Assembly: GCA_032191485.1 (NCBI GenBank)
Contig: JAVDOI010000001.1
Coordinates: 36,995,885-37,059,884, forward strand
Reading direction: 5' to 3'
Source of the DNA: Leptoclinus maculatus
Taxonomy: Eukaryota; Chordata; Actinopteri; Perciformes; Stichaeidae
Length of the DNA stretch: 64,000 nucleotides
Each line of letters starts with the position of its first letter. Within the stretch, counting starts at the first letter, position 1. The translations under genes were made by a program, and so were the position numbers. The notes under the pieces were generated by a model. It was not told the origin of the DNA and did no database searches. It saw only the letters and a program-made list of their open reading frames with translations. Positions 48,963-60,857 of this stretch are shown here, one piece after another.

Positions 48963-51827
48963 ATTAGTCATGGCAAATTAGAACCATGACAGTTCTCCTT
49001 TTGTATTAAGCCGCAAAACATGTTTGTAGCATGACGTGTTTTAGTTGATTTGCACACATCGCGGTGCCGATGCTGAAACGCCCAAACTCTATCCTTCTGT
49101 GTCACCACTGGACTGCTGATGTGGAGCAGGCAGTAATGCATGGGTCTGCCTCGTACTGCATACCCTCGATTCCCACCTCCCTGAAAACTGTATGACCTAT
49201 GGCAGACCTCAAATTCCTCTTGCCTAAGAAGTGAGCTCCCTTCCATTCAGCTCGCTATTAGCGTATTTCTCTGCACTCCATGCCACAGTGCCTCGCCTGT
49301 TCCCTGCAAACAGACTCCTTCTATACGGCATCGGTGTGCAGCCTGCCTGAGGGGGAGGAGGAGGAGCATTAGAGGGGAGGAAGAAGGGAAGGCTGCGAAA
49401 ACAAAGCCTCTATAGTCGTCTCTCTCCAGCCGGGCCAGGCCGAGCCGCACTAGCGGGGGCGAGTTATGTAATGTGACTGGCAGGGCCCACTTCCCTCTTC
49501 AGAGCTGCTGCACACACACTAATCCCCAGTGAGGAACAAGCCCCGCTTTGGAGGAAGAGGAGCAGATAGAAGGGGAGCTGTGAGGAAACCAGTGGAGGTG
49601 GTGCGATTACAAGAATTTCAGCCTTTCATCTGCACCAAATCGAACACACAGACGCCTCCCGTCTCTCAGCTGAAAGATAACAGTCAGGATGATATTAGCA
49701 CTGCTGGCGGCTGGCTACAGCATAGAGAGGATATTTGTAACAGGTATATGAAAAAGGTGTTTATAGTTCACACAAGGCCTGCACGCATAACTGTAGTTCC
49801 ACACACATCACTGCTAAACTATACTTTAATACCATCTATAATAATTAACAGAACAAACATGGTCGGCACATTTGAGTGCAGACACTCTTTCCTAGTGTGG
49901 TAGGGCCTCTGTGTTCAGTCACGTTATAAAAACTTAATGCTTATTATGCAACAGCTTCTGCTCTACAAATGCGCTCAGACGTCTCTGCAGTAGAGCGTGG
50001 AGCAACGCACGAGTCAAAAGGGCCTCTAATCACTAATCACCTCTAATGTCTACGACGTCAGTACATTACAGAAGCTCTATACGCACACGTTCATACCGGA
50101 GCAGAGCATCGTCAAACCCACATGAAACCCAGAGAGGGAGCAGGTTATGACAGTTATGAGGCTTAATGATGCTTGAGAGGAAGTGGCAAAAAGACATTTC
50201 ACACAGTGAACGACAAACACACAGAGCGAAGAAAAGGACAAGTGATTACTAACCGTGTAGGCCAGGTGGAGGATTTAAAGCGGTTAAAAATAAAAGTCTG
50301 ATTCTGATTTACTTAGTTGCTTGCCTGGAAACCATGTGACTGGCATCACATGAGGAGAGGGAGGGGGAGAGTGGCAGAGGGTTTGTGTGCGTGTGTGTGT
50401 CAAGCCCCCATAGGAACACGCACACACAGCATGTACTCCACTCCTGGCACCATAATAAGCTTTGTGATCAGTTTCCTTGGTTTCCACTGACAGTAAGCAG
50501 ATACAGGCAGCTCGGAGAGGTAAACAGTAGCAGCGCTTTCTGGTGCACAGCCACAGGCACACAGACTCAAGAGTGGGGGGTGGGAGGAGGCAAGAGAGAC
50601 GGAGGGAGAGAGATGAAATTTTGTGATGAAGAAGAGGGACGAGCCAGTGCTGCAGCTGTTGTTTAGAGCTCAATGTAAATAACTTGATTTTCCTATTATT
50701 TGTACATTTTATCATTAGATCAATCTTTACATCTGCGCTAAATGTGCTGGCAGTAGTTACTAGGTGTATGTGGTTCAGTTAGGGCTGCATGATGTGCAAA
50801 GGTTATTACAGAGTGCAAAAAAAAAAAAGGTTATTCCAAGTGAAATAACCTGTTTGCGTTATTTAGATGATAGCCGGCTATGTTGGCCAATTTGAATCAT
50901 GATGGTCCCGTAGACTGTGACGTTAACCCAACACAGTTTAATGGGTATGTCGGGACTGATGTCTTGTCTATAAAAAAAGTGCCAATGAATTAGTAAGCAG
51001 ACTTTCGGTTTTGTTCCGCCTGCGCAGGTGATAATTAAAGAGGATGCAACATACCCATATACATGCACGATGACGCCCTTGCAAGTGGTGCAGATATAGG
51101 GCTACAGAGATATAGATGTGATTTGCCAACAGAATAAAGCCACGATCCAGTTTCATAACCGGGAAATGTTCTTACAATTTGGCATATTATGTGCACTTTA
51201 CACAATTATATATTGAAGGACGCAACAGTGTTACTCCATTGTTGAATGTGGAAGACATTTAAGTTCCCAAGATGCATTTCCTGATATATAAATATCCAGA
51301 TATCCTGTCAGGGGCATAGGCAGTCCAGGCAATAAGTACTACGGCGCTTATTCTTTTGTATGTATCGTAACCTTCAAGACTCAAGTGCCTCTGCAGTGAA
51401 TGCAATCCATGATTGCAACCTTCCTGTAAAAGCTAGGCAGCACGTTTGTTGACAGAAATGTGAACAACCATGTCCTTCATCAAGGTGTGGTTTGTATACA
51501 ATGCCAGAAGTTTGATCGGTGTGAACTTTTTCTTGTGTGGCAGTAAACACTTTTGTGACATTAAGATGTCCAATAAAAAGCGGTTATTCACACATCTGCG
51601 TTCAGGTTGTACACTGCCGTCACAGCTGTGGCCACTCAAAAACTATTCATGTATTTCTGAAGTGATACCTATCATTTGTATATATCAGCTGTTTTGGTTT
51701 ATGCCTAGAACGTTATTTTACCGTTATCATATTTCCAGAGAAACAGGAAATAGTTTGGATGTTTATTCCCGGGATTAAACCCTATTCTGCACTACAGAAG
51801 CAGTGACCTACTTTTCACTGTCTGTCT

Positions 51828-52080
<253 letters not shown>

Positions 52081-52655
52081 ACGCAGAGGTTAGGCATGCA
52101 CTAAGACCCATTCTTAATACATGCATTCCAGTGGATAGAGTTCATTGCTGCTGTGCTTTCACCCTGCCTGTTGGTACAAGCAACTCCTGCACACACAACC
52201 TCCTGCATGACTGACAATAAAGGGAAGAACCTGATGCTTGTAGTATGTAAGCACAGATGTGTACAAGTATACTCAGTCTAAACTTAAGAAATTATCAAAA
52301 TATCACATGTCCCATGGCTGACGCGAACATAAACTCAATTTCACAAAGCATTGAGACTTAAGAGGAGCCAATATTACATATAAGGAAAAATCATGTATGA
52401 TTGAAAATGTAATCAAATGAAGGACGATGAAAAGAATAAAGTTCTCCAGTTGCTTTGTGAAGAATATCCACACACCACAATGTACTTATAAGTATATAAG
52501 TACATACGTACATGTATGACAGCACAAACTGCAAAGCCCAAAACATCTTTTTAAAAGACAAGTGCTTTACCAATAGTGTTTCAATGAAAGTGGCCTCAAA
52601 ATTAGTATCAACTGATGGTTATACAAGTTCAAAAAGATATCATTTGTCAACATAC

Positions 52656-52733
52656 CGATTCCATGGCTGTGGAAGAATGTCAGTGGGCTAAAATCCAACG
52701 AGGAAAACACCTGTCGTCTGAGTCCACAGAATC
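52656..52733 (-). other. ankrd11: ankrd11 non-coding leader exon (likely exon 2)
   Basis: This is a 78-bp exon-like segment with a strong acceptor (tcatcttgtttttcag) and a good donor (AATCG, then gtatgttg). It has no open frame running through it. It lies 42 kb upstream of the first coding exon on the same strand, in the expected place for a second non-coding exon of ANKRD11. It contains one ATG in an ideal context (GCCATGG), nine bases before the donor. If spliced to the acceptor at 10594, that ATG opens a 12-codon upstream ORF that stops before the main start. The call depends on splice signals and position only; RNA reads across 52656/10594 would settle it. Confidence 0.55.
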
Positions 52734-55700
52734 CTGAAAAACAAGATGAAAACAAAGCAAGCATTAGTTACTAGAACAGCACGAGCAGCTTCACATTGCT
52801 TACGATGGACGGGTATTGGAGGCGATGCAGAGGGTCGTGTTTCTCCTCCCAGCATCAGTTCGTGCACAGTTCCCTGGCCAGCTGTGTAAGGCCTTATGGA
52901 ACAACAGGACACACCGACATGCATTTGGGCCCCTTTTTGTTTCCTCGACCCAACATTGAACACACCAACCCTGGTCTTTATCCAAAACAAGTAGAGCTGT
53001 GAATCTTCACTGGCCTTAGGATTCAATCGCACATGGCTACTTTTCCAACAATGAATACAAGCAGTCAGAGAAATCTGAACTCTCTTATTATTTACAAAGT
53101 GCTTTACAAAATCTGATTACAACGGTCTATAATATAAAAAAAATACCAGTATTTGTGTGACCCACCTCAAAACATAAACATTACAAAAACAAAACATAGA
53201 TCCTACTGCAGTGCATTACAAGTCTGCTGCAATCACACAGCAGCTCTAAGGCAGGGCAGCGACACTGCATACATAGCCGAGCAGCTAGCAGACGGTAGAT
53301 AGTTAGTTACATTTCCTTACCCTACTCCAGACTAACTCGGTTTAAGTCCCAGCATCAGAACACCACCACGGTTGAATTTCAGCCTGCATGCAACATTGTT
53401 GACAACAGCGCAGCTAATATTGATAGTGAAAACAACAAGCTAGCGGAGTGCCATCTCAGCGCCGCACATAAAGGGGTGTGTACAAGCTCCGCCCTCGGTG
53501 AAACAATCAGAGGAGATGAGAGAGAAAGAGGAAGGAAAGAGAAACAAAAGAAAACCCACAGAAAAACACGGTTTAAGACTGAAATTGAACCAACTCCAGA
53601 TTATTCTGTCACTGCATCAATGCAGAGTCGTCCGCGTCGCGATGCATGTTCCACCCCTCTAAAAATAACCCAGCTCTGTACCCAGTCCCTGTGCTCGAAC
53701 GTGGTTATGATGCATCATACATTTGTTTTTGTCCTGAACCATATATACTGATCTAAACATATTTAACAACATTCGATTCAACCCTAATAAAGACTGGATT
53801 TTGTGGTACGTCGCAAAGACATGGAAACACATAACTAAGAGAAGGCAACAAGCTGATTAGTATTAATAAGCTGCTCAAAGCTACAGGTATAACCACAGTA
53901 AAATACGTCCAATTCGGAAAACTTCCATAAAATGCACCAACACAGTAGTCCTCAAGTCACCATTCTTTAAAGTCTCAAGATCAAAGAAATAATAAAAAGA
54001 CATGAAGACGTTTTGGGGATGTGACAGCATGGCCAGAATCACAATCAACACATTCAGCAAAAAGTTCCTACGTTTGAGTTTCCTATAGCTTTAAAGTAAG
54101 CAACTGTTTTATTACAGAATAAGAGTTTAAATGTTGAGATGAACCAATCAGACTTTTTCTTACTCAATACAAATAGAACCCAAACGACACAGTCAGAAAC
54201 AGCTCCACTTGAGCAGCTTTTTACAGGTTATCTGTGTGTATGAGCGGAAAGAGAAAGAAAGATGGGAACCGATAGTGTTGCGTTATATGTTCAAGAGATA
54301 ACTTTTACGAAAAAAACAGAAGAAAGCGGGTCAGATATGACATAATAGCACTAATTTAAAGTGTGTCTTGCATTTATGGCAGCGAGCTCCCCACCTCTCA
54401 TTCCCCTTCTCTCAGTCTTGAAGTAAAAGTGCCATGTCATGGGGTATTTAACAGTAGCTTTGAGTATTATCTGGAATTAATCACATGCACACAGAGCCTC
54501 TATGTAAAACAGTGATCTATCTGAGCCCAGTTCCACCGATAATTGTTTGAAAGTGTCCAATCCGTGCCAATTAATCTGTCAAACCCATTACCGGACGACT
54601 ACTAGTACATAAGGTGTCTGATGTTGATGATTGAAAATAACACTCGTCTGTGCATCAAGTGTTTCCAGTTGATTTAGAATATGCCGTTTGTGTCATATGA
54701 ACTAGTGCAGAAAACATGCCTGTTCAGAACTGGTGAAGCAAATGAAGCATAAGACAACCGAACCAGTTAAAGCCCGGTTCCTAACCTTCCTGGCTGGCTG
54801 CCCTTCACCAAGTCGCCTCTCAACGATGAGGACAAAGATTGAGGATCAGGATTTAGGAGGCAGGACATAGGGGGAATTTAACACCAATTTTAACCCACAT
54901 ATGTCCCACCAATCTGGTGGGATCAGGTTTTACCCTTTAAGGCATAACAAGAGGACCTTACAAGTGCCTGGGATATTCGTTTTACCCCTATAAAAGTGCT
55001 TAGTTATTATTTGTCAGTGTTCATTTATAGCTCTGCTACAGGATAATATCAAACAGCACCTGAATGGAGGGTTTTACAGGACAGAGAACAAAGGCTGATC
55101 GTACAGACAGGGTGGCAGTTGGGTATTCGGGACAGGATTAAGGCCAGCCCTCAATGGGACGGCCTAAGTGGTAAGAAGGATGACTGTTAGATGTGTATTT
55201 GTCTTTGCACTAGAGTGGAACCTGTGGGGCTTTCCCAGCGGGAAGCACAGGATTGACGGATTGTAATAATCCAGAGAGGAAGCAGAACACTAACCTCCCA
55301 GCGGAGTTTTGGATACAGAATACAGACAATCCCCCTCGATGATCACCTACATAAACTGCCAAGTAATACACTGTTAAAACAACAACTGTTAACTAGAAAA
55401 AGCATGGCAACAACAACAAACGTAACACTGAGAGCAAATCCAGAAACTTCAACCAATGTTGGTCTGTACATTTGACCATTTCTGAACATACAGATATGCT
55501 AGCTAGTTGAAAGAAGAAAAATATCAACAGTCCGTATTACAATAAAAGGACAATTTCAACGTTGACAACTGTCAACGTTCAAGTGAAAATAAAAGGAGCT
55601 GTGTTGAGCATGAAAACGGATCTATTGTTTATTTTAGTGATAATGTCAAAGGTTTAACAAGCCTCTTAACAGTTGCTAATAGTAGCAAACTGCATTTAAA

Positions 55701-57029
55701 CAGTAGAACAAAACGGACACGTCGCACTTCATATCTTGTTTTGACTATATAACACACTTCAGAAAGCACTCCTCTTCATGGGAACCAAAAGACAACATAC
55801 GAAACACATTCCTCTGCCCACACAAACCGAGATTCCACAGATAACATTACTGAAAGCCTCGGTATACATCAAACTTTGCCCAGTTAAGTGTTTACCAGTG
55901 TTTACCAGGTGCGAACATCTGAAACCGGGGGTCTGCGCGCCCGACCATTTCTGCAACTATATGAAACAGCCAATACAACATTTACACCCACTGTGAAGCT
56001 GGGAAAGGTGCCGGGGTTTGAACATCTCTCTTTACATTCTGAACAGAACAATGTGTCACTTTTCATGCAAACAACTAATTGTAATAGTATGAATGTCTTC
56101 CAGGAGAAGCTGAAACTGTGCGGCGTTACCCCATGTATTTAAAACTATATTGCTTATACAAGTGTTTTCCGACCATGTCAGACAACAAATCATATGAACT
56201 AGTTAATCTCAAGCATAACCCCAACTCTACATTTTCCCAAGAATGGGACCCTTATATTTATTTAAATGGTAAATATCTCATTGTCAAACATTCTGGTGGT
56301 AAAACTACAGTTTCTACAGGATGCTTCTTCATGCTTTCATATCAATTGAAATGAGTTGAATTGCTATGCCACTGTTTGCCTCTGATCATGCATATTTCAA
56401 CTGACAAGCTAATTTCCGTCCCTCTCTCCGGTGTGGTGCTCTGTGTTTCATTCCAATTGATTCATAAACAAAATAAACAGGGATTTGGAGAATTATTACT
56501 ATTATTTGAGGTACAAAACATACAATAAATATGACCTCCTCAAAGCTACCAGACTCCAGTCAGAAAACAATAATGTTACCTCGCTAATCTTCGTAAAACA
56601 CACTTCACTCAGACTGGACAGAAACAAGATAAAACTCATGTGTCAACGGTCTGTTAGTCTTCCCACCGTTCCAACAATCACAAACTCTGGTTTGAGTTTG
56701 AAAGAGAGGCTGAATAAGTAACAGATAACTAGAAAAGGTGCACCCGTCAGGTGTGTCGGAATCGGCCGCTGCTGTAGTGTATGATTGAACAAATACATTA
56801 CACAATTGTCTAACCCAAAGTCCAGACACAATGGGCAGCAGGGTGAAACACACGGTCAAAGTCAAGAACAAGCGGCGACGTATGCAGACAATTGGCTCAC
56901 AGTCGTCAAACAAGACACGTCATACCGTTGCTAATAGGGAATTAGCGACGGTTGCTTCCGAGCATATTATCTTTGACTGAGCTACACCAGAGGAGAATCA
57001 GAATGCGTCACATGTGTAGCACACAAACA
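52734..57029. other. upstream or first-intron DNA, no gene recognised
   Basis: Apart from the candidate first exon and promoter at 53321-53650, nothing was recognised. The 53750-57000 region is AT-leaning with no long frame and no obvious repeats. Confidence 0.5.
53321..53650 (-). promoter_or_regulatory. candidate ankrd11 first exon and promoter
   Basis: A donor-like sequence (GGAGTAGG, then gtaaggaa) ends at 53321 on the minus strand, about 590 bp upstream of the leader exon. Rightwards, CpGs become much denser than in flanking DNA: 53420-53490 has several CpGs and a GC box (gggcgga on the minus strand), and 53630-53645 has a run of CpGs around gtccgcgtcgcga. A YY1-like GAGATGGC lies near 53445. 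This suits a short CpG promoter with a non-coding exon of about 100-150 bp. Other first exons may lie elsewhere, including beyond 64 kb. Confidence 0.35.
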
Positions 57030-57622
57030 CTGTTGAGTAGAGGTGGGCAGTAGAATGGTTTCAACACCATCATGTCACATTCTGGCAAAACATGGGTTTT
57101 GCAATACAGACTTTACCATGAGACGAGGGCGATACCATACCAGAGGAACTACGTTACCCCCACACAGTTTATACCGTCTATGCTTACATACAGGCTTTCG
57201 CCATTCGGTTTTGTCGTGGAACCTTTCGTTTTTTTCATTTTGGCGGCCATGTTAACAGTTTAGAGCAGCAGCACAGCCTGCGTGAGCAGTGCGGCTGCAA
57301 CTTGTACGTATGTGGTGTCCACACAGACAGCATTGCTGCTGCAACAGATGATTTTCATTGTCTCGTTTTGATGAGCGGACAAATGCCGAGCCACTCCACT
57401 CATGGTCTGTGTGTCTTTTAAGATGTAAAATGTTAATTACATTTTGGAGCAGGCTGCTCCTCCCAAGACACATATAGCGATATTTCCTATTTGGAACCAA
57501 ACAAATTACATTTTTAAAATATTTGTTATCTTAAGATGGGTTACCCCTTTTCATTTCATTCCTTAGAATTTTTTAACATTGCGATATAATACCATCACCA
57601 CAAAATACCGTGACATAAATAT

Positions 57623-59127
57623 CAGGCATGAGACTGACAAATGCTGAAAAGGGAGGAACATTATCAACACAACATTTCTAGGGGGGGGGGGGGGGGGGGG
57701 TGCTGGTGGCATGAATTTTCATTTTTAAATATGATCTTTAAAATGTAGCACTCTGGTGTACTCTGAGAATAACATTTAGTGATAAGACCATATTTACTCT
57801 TTAAGCAAAAGAATAATTTATTATTCGGTTATTTATCACTATTTAAGCTCCAGTTGAACAGCTGGCTAGTTAGCTTGTGATTAGTTTTCATTGAACCCTG
57901 TTACTGTATGTCTTCATATTAACTTCTACTGTTACTGTATGTCTTCATATTAACTTCTACTGTTACTGTATGTCTTCATATTAACTTCTACTGTTACTGT
58001 ATGTCTTCATATTAACTTCCACTGTTACTGTATGTCTTCATGTTAACTTCTACTGTTACTGTATGTCTTCATATTAACTTCTACTGTTACTGTACAGCTG
58101 TTAGAATAGTGGCCTATCTTCTATTTGCAATTAATATGCATTCAATCCAGTTCTATTATTTAAATTAAAATGATAATCTACTCTGGCTGTGGTCATTACA
58201 GTGAACAGTGTCTGGTAGTGTGATAAGAGGGCACGTGAGCCCTTGTTGCTGTACTTTATCTCCTTGGAGCAGAGGCTGCATTCAGCAGACCTGCCTCATC
58301 AATGTATTTAAAACACTGTGACAGCAGGAAGCTGTACTCACGTCTGTGTAGACCTCCACCTTTATCCAGGCCCAGCTCCACTCACAGCTCAGCCCTGCGT
58401 CAAGCTGCACTACACAAACAGCCTCCTCTTTGACCTCATCATCTCGTCAGTATCTGGGCCTTTGATTCTACTTTGAGTTAAAAAAAACAACCTGCCAGCA
58501 GATCCGCCGGTGTTCTGGTTTAATGTTAACGAGTGACCGCGTGAACTGAACCGGAACACGGGGGGGGGGGGGGGGCTTCATGTTTCATCACGTTACGTTT
58601 TTTCCTCCAAATTCGCGATAATGACGAACGTTAACAGTCGACAGAGTTCCGCATGCAGTGGACGTTAACTTAACCAGCAAGTCTGAACGGTAACGGAACA
58701 TAACGGAACTTAAACTTTAACGGAGGGAAATGAAGACGCTGTAGACATCTGAACGCTGATTGGACAAGACTCGATACGTCACATCAAAGATGTTTTATTG
58801 TGAAGATCACGACATCACCTTTTCTCCTCGTCTCACTCCAATCGGAGAAACGCTGGCTGGCCAGTTCGACGTACTCTGCTTTTTATCGTTATGTTAGCAA
58901 GCACATACATTAAGACAATGATACGAGTAGAAGCGCTCCGGATAGTTACGGAATCACAGTGTGTTCACATGTTCACACGCGATCGTCAGAGCCCACGGAG
59001 GTATTCTTAACACCCCCCCCCCCCACCCCAAAAAAAAAAAATTCGGATTTACACTGATCTCAGAAATGGTCTCTGGAGTTCTAAAAACGGCGGAAATCCG
59101 CCGAACGGCGGAAAAGTCTCATGCCTG
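57623..59127. mobile_element. non-autonomous DNA transposon nested in an older element
   Basis: The inverted ends are CAGGCATGAGACT and AGTCTCATGCCTG (13 bp). A perfect 6-bp repeat, aaatat, flanks both ends (57617-57622 and 59128-59133). The 6-bp duplication does not fit hAT (8 bp), and I cannot assign the superfamily. The interior holds G20 (57681-57700), G16 (58560-58575), C12 (59013-59024), a 31-bp tandem repeat and a CpG-rich stretch with many gttaac and cggaac motifs at 58500-58760. No transposase frame is present. Confidence 0.75.
57898..58095. repeat. 31-bp tandem repeat, about 6.4 copies
   Basis: Units begin ctgttactgtatgtcttcat at 57898, 57929, 57960, 57991, 58022 and 58053, with a partial seventh. 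Only a few single-base differences separate them, so the expansion is recent. Confidence 0.97.
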
Positions 59128-59315
59128 AAATATTAGGTTATATCACCCACCCATACTGCTGACCGGACAAATTTACATAAAAACATCTTCAATCAGACCA
59201 AGTCACTAGAAAGACAAAATAACGCATATATTTACAATATATTCTACATGAAATATATGTGCTCAACACTACGGAAGTGGAGCGAATGAACAGGTCAGAG
59301 GTGAAAGGTCAAACT

Positions 59316-59723
59316 CAGTGGCGGCTGGTGGAACATTTTCTTGGTAGGGCTGTGCCACATCCAATCAATTTCAGCAAACATCCCAGAATGATTTAATGCA
59401 AACAAATTAAGGTATCAAACGCGCATTACTACTTTGCAGTTAAATATTTAACATTTATTCCAACACGAAAAAAAGCAGTAAATAACACTTTCACAAACAC
59501 GTCAGGACATCTTATTTTAGTCACCCTCACAGGGAATTCAGTATAATATAATATATATATCATATAATAATATTCTGTATAATATAATATATATATATAT
59601 ATCATATAATATAATAATATATATATCATATAATATTCTGTATAATATAATAATATATATATCATATAATATTCTGTATAATATAATAATATATATGTCA
59701 TATAATAATATTCACTATAATAT

Positions 59724-59779
<56 letters not shown>

Positions 59780-60510
59780 ATAATATATATATATATAACT
59801 ATATATCCATTTCTCAGACAGGTGCTTCATGTCCCTCACTCCCTAACTGTCCATGCTGGTTCTGTCCCCGTTGTTTTAAAAAGATAAATAAGTTATTATC
59901 ATGACGTCATCCAGCGAGTCAAACCTGTCTGGTGTACAGCTAGTAGAGAAGCTTCATGTACTGCTTCTCTTTCCTGCTAGTCTGCTGTCTGATTGTGAGG
60001 TCAGGCTGATCTGGGATCAGCTCTTTCAGTAGTTTCTCCTCTCAGTTCTCCTCTCAAACGGGTCTTGGAGGAGTAGTGCTCACACTGGCGCTCTCCTGTA
60101 GAGACTTCTCCTGACGAGAACGCGCAGCTTGGGGCAGGATTAGAAACTGCCCCAAGCTGAATCTATTTGAGGACGCTGATTGGCTGAATTGTATGTCACT
60201 CATTTATATCTTTACTCAGCATTGGCTAAACTGCTTTATAGACCCGCCTCTTTGGGGCAGTTTTTCCAGCGCCCCAGCCAGCTGAGACGTGCACACACAG
60301 AGAGGAAGAGCAGGAAAAGCATATATTTACCGCAGATATCATATTTTACACATATTACTGGGTGATTCCATGTTTCAAAAACACAAATATTGACAATTTG
60401 TATAGTTTATTTTTATTTTAAATTTTATTTTTATTTTTATTTTTATTTTTATTTTTTGTAGCTCTAGGGGGGGCGGCGCCCTAGCGCCCTCTATGGACCA
60501 GCCGCCACTG
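59316..60510. mobile_element. non-autonomous hAT transposon, copy B (inverted relative to copy A)
   Basis: The ends are the same as the element at 3.4-4.7 kb (CAGTGGCGGCTGGT and inverse). A perfect 8-bp duplication, gtcaaact, lies at 59308-59315 and 60511-60518. Its reverse complement aligns with copy A through the ccaatcagcgtcctcaaata block and the shared terminal sequence. Copy B lacks the nested retroelement. It has AT-rich repeats (59523-59700), a CA array (59727-59767), an (ATTTTT)n run (about 60407-60457) and a hairpin with gcttggggca arms (60128-60158). Confidence 0.93.
59727..59767. repeat. CA microsatellite inside hAT copy B
   Basis: Uninterrupted (AC)n array of about 41 bp, followed directly by (AT)n. 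Copy A has only a short acacacatgtgtgtg at the same place. Confidence 0.95.
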
Positions 60511-60518
60511 GTCAAACT

Positions 60519-60819
60519 CCTACCCAAAGTAAGGCTTCATTTAACCAAGCCTAGTCAAAAGCACTGCCTCCACACTGTGTGGAGCCGAGGCCAAACATTC
60601 AACATTATTGTGCATAATTACAGCAAATTTCTAGCTCTGCATCACCATGACAACATGGCTGCATATTTAATTCCTCTGCATGTTTACCGAACATGTTCCC
60701 GTTATCTAACAGCTGAAATATCAGCAGTTAGAGAGCTTAACTGAGCTTTAAAACAATAGAACAGAGAGACTGCCGGTTCCATGTGCACGACCAGTGGTGA
60801 CACATGACATGTATGTGCG

Positions 60820-60857
<38 letters not shown>

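Larger units (their letters stand above)
57038..59155. mobile_element. decayed hAT-like element carrying a nested transposon
   Basis: The left end is TAGAGGTGGGCAGTAGAATG; the right end inverted is TATGGGTGGGTGATATAACC. The flanking 8-mers are ctgttgag (57030-57037) and ctgctgac (59156-59163), matching at six of eight bases, so the target duplication is degenerate and the insertion old. It is interrupted by a separate element at 57623-59127; without this, the outer element is about 0.6 kb. Confidence 0.6.

Noticed and set aside
50776..51100. Start-like ttagggctgcatgatgtg as a hAT left end
   Set aside because: No convincing inverse end and no matching 8-bp duplication were found.
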